This document shows positions 58,873 to 64,000 of a DNA stretch of 64,000 nucleotides, piece by piece (position 1 is the first letter of the stretch; every line of letters starts with the position of its first letter). Position numbers and translations under genes: made by a program. The stretch comes from G965204755 sp965243415 (lineage in GTDB: Bacteria > Acidobacteriota > Vicinamibacteria > Marinacidobacterales > Marinacidobacteraceae): NCBI GenBank assembly GCA_965243415.1, contig OZ251549.1, positions 1,054,001 through 1,118,000 on the forward strand. Direction: 5' to 3'. The notes under the pieces were generated by a model. That model saw only the letters and a list, made by a program, of their open reading frames with translations. It was not told where the DNA came from and searched no databases.

Positions 58873-60017
58873 TGCAGCACCAATGCCCGGAGGGTCGCCA
58901 GGCGCGGGCGCTCGGCGGTGAGGCCGCGGAGCAGGAAGTCCCACCAGGTGTCGGCGTCGCCGCCGGCGGAGAGGTAGTTCCGGGCGGCCTCGCCGGCGCC
59001 GGCCGTGTCGCCGAGCCGCTGCCGCACCGCCGCGAGTCCGGCGGCGGCGGAGATCGAGCCGATGTGGTGCGCCTGGGCGGCGGCGAACGCTTCCTCGGCT
59101 TCGGCGGCGCGGTCGAGCCAGAGCAGCGCCTCTCCCCGCAGCAGGTGCGCGAGGAACCGCTGCCGGGCGTCGAAGTCGGCGGCGGCGGCGGACTCCAGGC
59201 CGGCGAGCGCGCCCTCGGCGTCGCCGTCCCGGAGGACCAGGTGCGCCAGTCGGAGCCGGAGGTCGGTGGGAGGCTCGGCCCCGGCGTCGCTCTCCCGGGC
59301 CAAGATCGCGGTCTCGTAGGTGTCGCGGGCCTGGTCGAAGAAACGCTCGTCGTGGAACATCCAGCCGATGAGCGCCGCCAGGTGGCCGCGGGCGAGGCGG
59401 GCGTCGGTGTCGGCGCGGAACTCCTCCCCCAGGAAGCGGGCCATCCGGAGGGCGTCCTCGAGCCGGCCGTACTCCATGTAGAAGCCGAGCAGGCCCACAT
59501 GCGCGTCGCGGGTCCAGGGGGCCCGGTCGGCGCCGCGCACCCGGTCCAGGAGCCGCCGGGCGATCTGCTCGTTCTCCTCGGCGGCGGTCTCCGCCGGGCC
59601 GGCCAGGTCGAGGTGGAGCAGCGCCGCCGCCAGGAATTCGCGGTCGCGGGCCGGGTTTCCGCCGGGGCGCCGGTCGAGGAAGGACTCGGCGGCGCCCCGG
59701 AGTTCCCGGATCGGGAGTTCCCGGCTCTCGCGGACCGCGCCGACGAAGTCCCCGCTCCGGTACTGCGCCAGGCGCCGTTCGTAGGGGGTCTCCGCGGTTT
59801 GCGGCGCGGCGGCGGTCGTTGGTGCGGGGAGGCCTGCGGAGCGAGCCGGGAGGCGGGTCGCCGTTTCCGTGGATCGGGGCGGGGCGGCGGTCGGCGCTGC
59901 GGGAGGCTCGCCGGCGAGCGCTGTCGGGAGTTCGGTCGGGAGTCCGGTCGGCGCGCCGGGGAACAGGACGGTCAGGAGCGCCGCCGCAGGGAGCGTTCGG
60001 GCCCGGTCGTTCTGCAT
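58869..60017 (-). CDS. Secreted TPR-repeat protein
   Basis: A 382-aa protein with an N-terminal hydrophobic signal (AAALLTVLFPGAPTG) then an 80-residue Pro/Ala/Thr linker, and a helical repeat region from about 85 to the end (LLGFYMEYGRLEDALRMARF, LRLAHLVLRDGDAEGALAGL, RGEALLWLDRAAEAEEAFAA). ATG at 60017. It is coupled to the VWFA gene, a common partnership in Acidobacteriota where TPR and VWFA proteins are exported together. No enzyme motif. Confidence 0.75.
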   Translation of the reverse strand: MQNDRARTLPAAALLTVLFPGAPTGLPTELPTALAGEPPAAPTAAPPRSTETATRLPARSAGLPAPTTAAAPQTAETPYERRLAQYRSGDFVGAVRESRELPIRELRGAAESFLDRRPGGNPARDREFLAAALLHLDLAGPAETAAEENEQIARRLLDRVRGADRAPWTRDAHVGLLGFYMEYGRLEDALRMARFLGEEFRADTDARLARGHLAALIGWMFHDERFFDQARDTYETAILARESDAGAEPPTDLRLRLAHLVLRDGDAEGALAGLESAAAADFDARQRFLAHLLRGEALLWLDRAAEAEEAFAAAQAHHIGSISAAAGLAAVRQRLGDTAGAGEAARNYLSAGGDADTWWDFLLRGLTAERPRLATLRALVLQ

Positions 60018-60177
60018 CGCCGCCTGCTGCCGGGCGATTGTGGCACCGAGGCGGCAGGGGCACCGGGAAAGGGAAGCGGTACGGGGCCGGGAGGGGCGCT
60101 CCCGACTGGTACGATCCGGGGCCGCCCGCGCCGCCGGGGATGGGGGGCGCGGCGCGGTCGTCTGCGAGGTCGTCCCC

Positions 60178-61494
60178 ATGTCCGAGAACCTGTTCGCGAG
60201 GCCGCTCCGGCCGCTTTCGCCCGGCGCCGGCCGGTCCCTTCCGTTGCTGCCGCTCGTGCTGTTCGCGGCCGCCGGCTGCGGCGCCCCCGCGGAGCCGGAG
60301 CCGGAACCGATGGGCGAAGAGGCGATCGTGGCCGAGGCCCGCCGCATCCACGACGCGGTGCTCACCCTCGACTCCCACATAGACATCCCCTTCGACTACG
60401 CCACCGAAGTGGACCCGGGGAACCGCAACGAGGAATACCAGGTGGACTACCCGCGGATGATCGAGGGCGGGCTCGACGCCGGGTTCTTCATCGTCTATTA
60501 CGGGCAGACCGAGCGCACCCCGGAGAACTACGAGAAGGCGAAGGAAGGCGCGATGACCAAGTTCCACGCCATCCACCTGGCCACCTCGAGGCATTCCGAC
60601 CGGATCGAATTGGCGCAGACCGCCGACGAGGTGGAGCGGATCCACGCCGAAGGGAAACTGGTGGCGCTCATCGGCATCGAGAACGGGTATGTCATCGGGA
60701 AGGACCTGTCGCTGCTCGAGAAGTACCGCGAACTCGGCGCCCGCTACATCACCCTCACGCACAACGGCCACAACGACATCGCGGATTCCTGCAACCCGAA
60801 CCCGGCCTTCGGCGACGAAGCCGAAGAGCACGGCGGTCTCAGCGAGTTCGGGCGGGAGGTCGTCGCCGAGATGAACCGCCTGGGAATCCTGGTGGATGTC
60901 TCCCATGTCTCGAAGGCGGCGATGATGCAGGCCGCCGAGGTCTCCGCGGCGCCGATCATCGCTTCCCACTCGAGCGCCAGCGCCCTCGCCGATGTCTCGC
61001 GCAACATGGACGACGAGCAGATGCGGGCGCTGGCGGCGAACGGCGGCGTGATGCAGACGGTGGCGCTGCGCGCGTTCGTGAAGGAGGACCCGCCGGAGAA
61101 GGAAGCGATGATGGCGGCGCTCTTCGAGGAGTTCGGCATCGCCTCCCGCCGGGAAGCGGCTTCGCTGGACGAGGAGCGGCAGCAGGCGCTCCGGGACCGG
61201 GCGGACGAGATCTCGGCCCGTTTCCCGGTGACCGTCGCCGACTTCGTGGACCACATAGACCACGCCGTCTCGGTGATGGGTCTCGACCATGTGGCGATCG
61301 CCTCGGACTTCGACGGGGGCGGCGGCGTGGACGGCTGGGACGACGCTTCGGAGACGCTGAACGTGACGATCGAATTGGTGCGGCGGGGTTACACCGAGGA
61401 ACAGATCCGCCAGTTGTGGAGCGGCAACACCCTGCGCATCCTGCGCGAGGCGGAGCAGGTCGCCGCCGGGATGCAGGCGGCCGCCGGTCCGTGA
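60178..61494 (+). CDS. M19-family membrane dipeptidase, lipoprotein
   Basis: A 438-aa dizinc dipeptidase of the renal dipeptidase family. It has a signal and lipobox (LFAAAGCGAP). Motifs: LDSHIDIPFDY (His-x-Asp, about 64), IGIENGYVIG (bridging Glu, about 165), LTHNGHNDIADS (about 198), LVDVSHVSKAAM (His, about 241), APIIASHSSASAL (His, about 263) and VAIASDFDGGGGV (Asp, about 378). It cleaves dipeptides, some with a D-residue, outside the cytoplasm. The stop overlaps the next gene. Confidence 0.92.
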   Translation: MSENLFARPLRPLSPGAGRSLPLLPLVLFAAAGCGAPAEPEPEPMGEEAIVAEARRIHDAVLTLDSHIDIPFDYATEVDPGNRNEEYQVDYPRMIEGGLDAGFFIVYYGQTERTPENYEKAKEGAMTKFHAIHLATSRHSDRIELAQTADEVERIHAEGKLVALIGIENGYVIGKDLSLLEKYRELGARYITLTHNGHNDIADSCNPNPAFGDEAEEHGGLSEFGREVVAEMNRLGILVDVSHVSKAAMMQAAEVSAAPIIASHSSASALADVSRNMDDEQMRALAANGGVMQTVALRAFVKEDPPEKEAMMAALFEEFGIASRREAASLDEERQQALRDRADEISARFPVTVADFVDHIDHAVSVMGLDHVAIASDFDGGGGVDGWDDASETLNVTIELVRRGYTEEQIRQLWSGNTLRILREAEQVAAGMQAAAGP

Positions 61495-62684
61495 GGCCCC
61501 GCTCCGAGGCGCCGGCGGAGTTCAACCGCGAACTGGGAGCGTACGAACAGGTCCGGAAACTCCAGCGCTACCGGCTCGCCGAGGGCGCCGAAGAGGAGTT
61601 CGACGAGGACTTCGTCTTCGAGCCCTGCGACCTTTCGCGACTGGAATCGCCGGACGCCGGGGAGCGGGCCGAGGCGGTGCGGGCGCTCGGCGCTTCGCTC
61701 GAGGACACCGGGTTCGCCATCCTCACCGGGCACGGGGTGGATCCGGCGCTCTACGAGGAAGCGCACCGCCGGACGAAGGACTTCTTCGAGAGCCATACCC
61801 TCGGGGAGAAGATGCGGTACCGCGCCCGGCGGCAGGGCTCGGTGAACCAGGGGTACTTCCCGATCGGGGAAACGACGGCGATCCATCCGGACCTGGTGGA
61901 AGGCTGGGTCTTCTGCCGGCGCGCGTTCGCTCTCGACGGTGAGCCAGGCCCGGAGGAGGGCCGGGACGAGAGCGCGTTCTGGCCGTCGCCGGGCTGGGAG
62001 CCCTTCTTCCGCCGCGTCGTCGCCGCGAACGAAACCCTGATCCGGCCGATCATGCGCGCGGTCCTGACCTACCTCGGGGAAGAGCCGTCCCTCTACGACC
62101 GCGCCCTCACCGGGACGAACTTCGGGTTCCGGCTGAACTACTACCCGCCCCTCTCCGGGGAAACGGCGGACGCCGCCGGCCGGATGCTGGGCCACGAGGA
62201 TGTGGACCTGTTCACGCTCCTGCCGGCCTCCGAAGTGGAAGGACTGCAGTTGCTCCATCGCCGCACGCTGAAGTGGGTGCGGGTCACGGCGCCGCCGGGA
62301 ACGATCATCCTGAATACCGGCGACTACATGCAGCGGATCACGAACGACCGGCTGCCCTCGACCACCCACCGCGTGAGCGCTCCCCGGGACCCGGCCCGGC
62401 GCCGCCGGCCGCGCACCTCCTTCCCGATGGCGGTCTATGTGTGGGAAGACGAGATCCTCCGGGTCCTCCCGAACCAGGGCGAGCCGCGGTATCCGCCGGT
62501 GCGCGCCGAGGACTTCCATACCCGGATCACCAGCAAGTACTACGGCGACAGTTACCACGAGACCGGGGAAGAGGGAGTCGTCCGCCGCCGCGTCCCGCCG
62601 GCAGGGATCGATCCCGGGACTGTTTCCGGGAACGCTTCCGAGATCGCTCCCGAGATCGCCGCCGCCGAACGTGCCGGCGCCTGA
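61491..62684 (+). CDS. 2OG-Fe(II) oxygenase, isopenicillin N synthase-like
   Basis: A 397-aa cytosolic non-heme iron enzyme. The DIOX_N part covers about 38-160 (LEDTGFAILTGHGVD, YFPIGETTAIHPDL). The catalytic domain has the iron ligands in GHEDVDLFTLL (His-x-Asp, about 232) and STTHRVSAP (His, about 290); the Arg that usually binds the 2-oxoglutarate or substrate carboxylate is followed by R-T-S-F in RRPRTSFPM. The substrate is unknown. GTG 61491 overlaps the dipeptidase stop. A short tail (GTVSGNASEIAPEIAAAE) ends the protein. Confidence 0.85.
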   Translation: MRPRSEAPAEFNRELGAYEQVRKLQRYRLAEGAEEEFDEDFVFEPCDLSRLESPDAGERAEAVRALGASLEDTGFAILTGHGVDPALYEEAHRRTKDFFESHTLGEKMRYRARRQGSVNQGYFPIGETTAIHPDLVEGWVFCRRAFALDGEPGPEEGRDESAFWPSPGWEPFFRRVVAANETLIRPIMRAVLTYLGEEPSLYDRALTGTNFGFRLNYYPPLSGETADAAGRMLGHEDVDLFTLLPASEVEGLQLLHRRTLKWVRVTAPPGTIILNTGDYMQRITNDRLPSTTHRVSAPRDPARRRRPRTSFPMAVYVWEDEILRVLPNQGEPRYPPVRAEDFHTRITSKYYGDSYHETGEEGVVRRRVPPAGIDPGTVSGNASEIAPEIAAAERAGA

Positions 62685-63600
62685 GTCCGCCCCGGCCCCG
62701 GACGGGACGCTCGCCCGGCTGGCGGGCGTCACCCACCGCTACGGCGAGGTGGTCGCGCTGGAATCCTTCGACCTCGAAGTGCGCGCCGGGGAGGTGCTCG
62801 CGGTGCTGGGTCCGAACGGCGCCGGGAAGACCACGGCGATCCGGCTGCTCCTCGGCGCGTTGCCGGTGCAGGAAGGGCAGGTCCGGGTCTTCGGCGGCGC
62901 GCCCGGCTCTCCGCCGGCGCGCCGGCGCCGGGGGGCGATGCTCCAGACCTCCGGCGTCCCGGAAACCCTCACCGTCCGGGAGCACCTGGAACTGTTCACC
63001 GCCTACTACCCGGCGCCGCTGCCGGTCGAGCGGCTGCTGGCGTTGGCCGGCCTCGACGAGATCGCGGAGCGCCGCTTCGGCGGGCTCTCCGGCGGACAGA
63101 AGCAGCGGCTGTTCTTCGCGCTGGCTCTCGCCGGCGATCCGGAGTTGGTGTTCCTCGATGAACCGACCGCCGGTCTCGACCTCGACGGGCGGCTGCGGCT
63201 CTGGGAGGAGATCCGGCAGTTGCGGGAGGCCGGCCGCGCCGCGGTCCTGACGACCCACTACCTGGAAGAGGCGGACGCTCTCGCCGACCGGGTCGCCGTG
63301 ATCCACCGGGGAGCGCTGATCGCCGAAGGGAGACCCGCCGAGATCAAGACGCGGGTCGCCGGCCGCGTGGTGCGCTGCTCGACCCGCCTGGGGGAAGAAG
63401 AGGCGAAGTCCCTTCCGGGGGTGGTGCGGGTTTCGCGGCGGGGGCGCCGGCTGGAGTTGCTGACTTCGGAGCCGGAGGCCGCGCTGCAGCGGATGTTCGC
63501 GCTCGATCCGGACCTCGGCGACCTGACCGTCGCGGGCGCCGGTCTCGAGGAGGTCTTCCTGACCCTGACCCGCGACGAATCGCCCCCGGAGGCCCGGTGA
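62671..63600 (+). CDS. ABC transporter ATP-binding protein (ABC-2 type)
   Basis: A 309-aa ATPase subunit. Walker A LGPNGAGKTTAIRLLLGAL (about 47), Q-loop LQTSGVPETLTVREHLELF, signature FGGLSGGQKQRLFFALALAG (about 144), Walker B LVFLDEPTAGLDL (about 163) and the His switch TTHYLEEADALADR. A C-terminal tail (LLTSEPEAALQRMFA, VAGAGLEEVFLTL) matches drug or lipid exporters. GTG 62671 lies inside the end of the oxygenase gene (14-bp overlap) and the stop overlaps the permease by GTGA. Confidence 0.93.
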   Translation: MPAPESAPAPDGTLARLAGVTHRYGEVVALESFDLEVRAGEVLAVLGPNGAGKTTAIRLLLGALPVQEGQVRVFGGAPGSPPARRRRGAMLQTSGVPETLTVREHLELFTAYYPAPLPVERLLALAGLDEIAERRFGGLSGGQKQRLFFALALAGDPELVFLDEPTAGLDLDGRLRLWEEIRQLREAGRAAVLTTHYLEEADALADRVAVIHRGALIAEGRPAEIKTRVAGRVVRCSTRLGEEEAKSLPGVVRVSRRGRRLELLTSEPEAALQRMFALDPDLGDLTVAGAGLEEVFLTLTRDESPPEAR

Positions 63601-64000
63601 GCGCGAACCCCGCTTCGAGGGACTCGTTTCCCCGGCTCTCGGCCTCGCAGCGAATCCTCCTCTACCTCCTGGAGACCCGGGCGCAGTTCCTGAGCGTCTG
63701 GCGCCGGCCGGCGTTCTCGATCCCGACGCTGGCGTTCCCGGTGCTGTTCTATGTCTTCTTCGGGATCGTCATGGCGTCGGGCGGGGCGCCGGGCGGCGTC
63801 TCGACAGCGGCGCCGACCTACCTGCTCGCGACCTACGGGGTGTTCGCGGTGCTCGCCCCTTCGCTCTTCGGTTTCGGGGTGGGGGTCGCCGTCGAGCGGG
63901 ACAGCGGCGCGCTGGCGCTCAAGCAGACCACGCCGCTGCCGGCGGGCGCGTACTTCTTTGCCCGGGTGGCGACCGCGCTGCTCTTCGGAGTCCTGCTGGT
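63597..64000 (+). CDS. ABC-2 type transporter permease (3' end outside window)
   Basis: The first 134 codons of a membrane protein. GTG 63597 overlaps the ATPase stop. Residues 20-134 show RILLYLLETRAQFLSVWR, then FSIPTLAFPVLFYVFFGIVM, YLLATYGVFAVLAPSLFGFG and a cytoplasmic stretch VERDSGALALKQTTPLPAGA, which is the usual ABC-2 permease order. It pairs with the ATPase before it. The window ends in helix 3 or 4. Confidence 0.9.
   Translation, partial: MSANPASRDSFPRLSASQRILLYLLETRAQFLSVWRRPAFSIPTLAFPVLFYVFFGIVMASGGAPGGVSTAAPTYLLATYGVFAVLAPSLFGFGVGVAVERDSGALALKQTTPLPAGAYFFARVATALLFGVLL

Noticed and set aside
54245..59500. A single 1751-residue gene through the spermidine-synthase and TPR regions
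   Set aside because: The upstream extension is antisense of the VWFA and TPR genes and low complexity; the real N-terminus is the first membrane helix after ATG 57643.

Overview
The window is about 70% GC, densely coded on both strands, and looks like a chromosomal stretch of an uncultured Acidobacteriota-like bacterium. That assignment is inference. It rests on two proteins of the acidobacterial VWFA-related type (40541-41491 and 57826-58872), many lipoprotein-type hydrolases, the frequent GTG/TTG starts, and GTGA/ATGA/TGATG stop-start overlaps. I recognise no rRNA, tRNA or CRISPR array.

Layout. 1-981 is the end of a YprB-like RNase H/TPR gene, followed by a small hypothetical gene. 1434-2331 has no gene and is a decayed tandem array built from copies of the moaD 3' end plus a low-GC module. 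2332-5239 holds a thiD-moaE-moaD operon and a secreted Big_5-type protein. 5337-7649 holds a 197-aa protein converging on a TSPPY DNA methyltransferase. 7820-11474 is the strangest part: five copies (plus a fragment) of a ~155-nt element that folds into a conserved set of stems, with variable spacers, interrupted by an IS1380-family insertion (8483-10162). 11481-12753 is a frameshifted Mu-F/SPP1-gp7-type gene with a nuclease-like tail, followed by an Smr protein and a second tandem-repeat stretch (to about 14230).

14253-25315 is mixed: S9, M20 and amidohydrolase enzymes, a hipBA toxin-antitoxin pair with two clear operators, a DUF6884/GIY-YIG-like cassette broken by an amber codon, and a HARE-HTH/GIY-YIG protein. 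25374-31403 carries OPT transporter, SRAP, tsaD, sprT-like and mtnA genes. 32188-38024 is an energy block: F0 ATP synthase genes (atpZ, atpI, atpB, atpE) directly after nuoL-nuoM, with a c subunit that has both an AxAxAxA helix and a sodium-type ligand set. 38549-43977 carries SDR, DksA-like, MoaB/Mog, VWFA, dGTPase and WYL regulator genes.

44010-47709 surrounds a group-2 type sigma factor gene. Three transcription units (one here on each side, and a third at 31.5 kb) share a promoter-like TTGAAA-N17-(-10) box. Two of them encode small secreted proteins with an identical, mirror-symmetric ten-cysteine pattern, so this looks like a small regulon. 47844-54188 carries pcm, a formylglycine-generating enzyme, the three-gene succinate dehydrogenase operon and two tandem copies of a small membrane protein. 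54245-60017 is a fused membrane/spermidine-synthase/TPR protein with VWFA and TPR partners. 60178 to the end is a four-gene operon: M19 dipeptidase, 2OG-Fe(II) oxygenase, ABC ATPase and ABC permease (cut by the window edge).

The best candidates for something undescribed are the structured-RNA array at 7.8-11.5 kb and the ten-cysteine protein family with its shared promoter.
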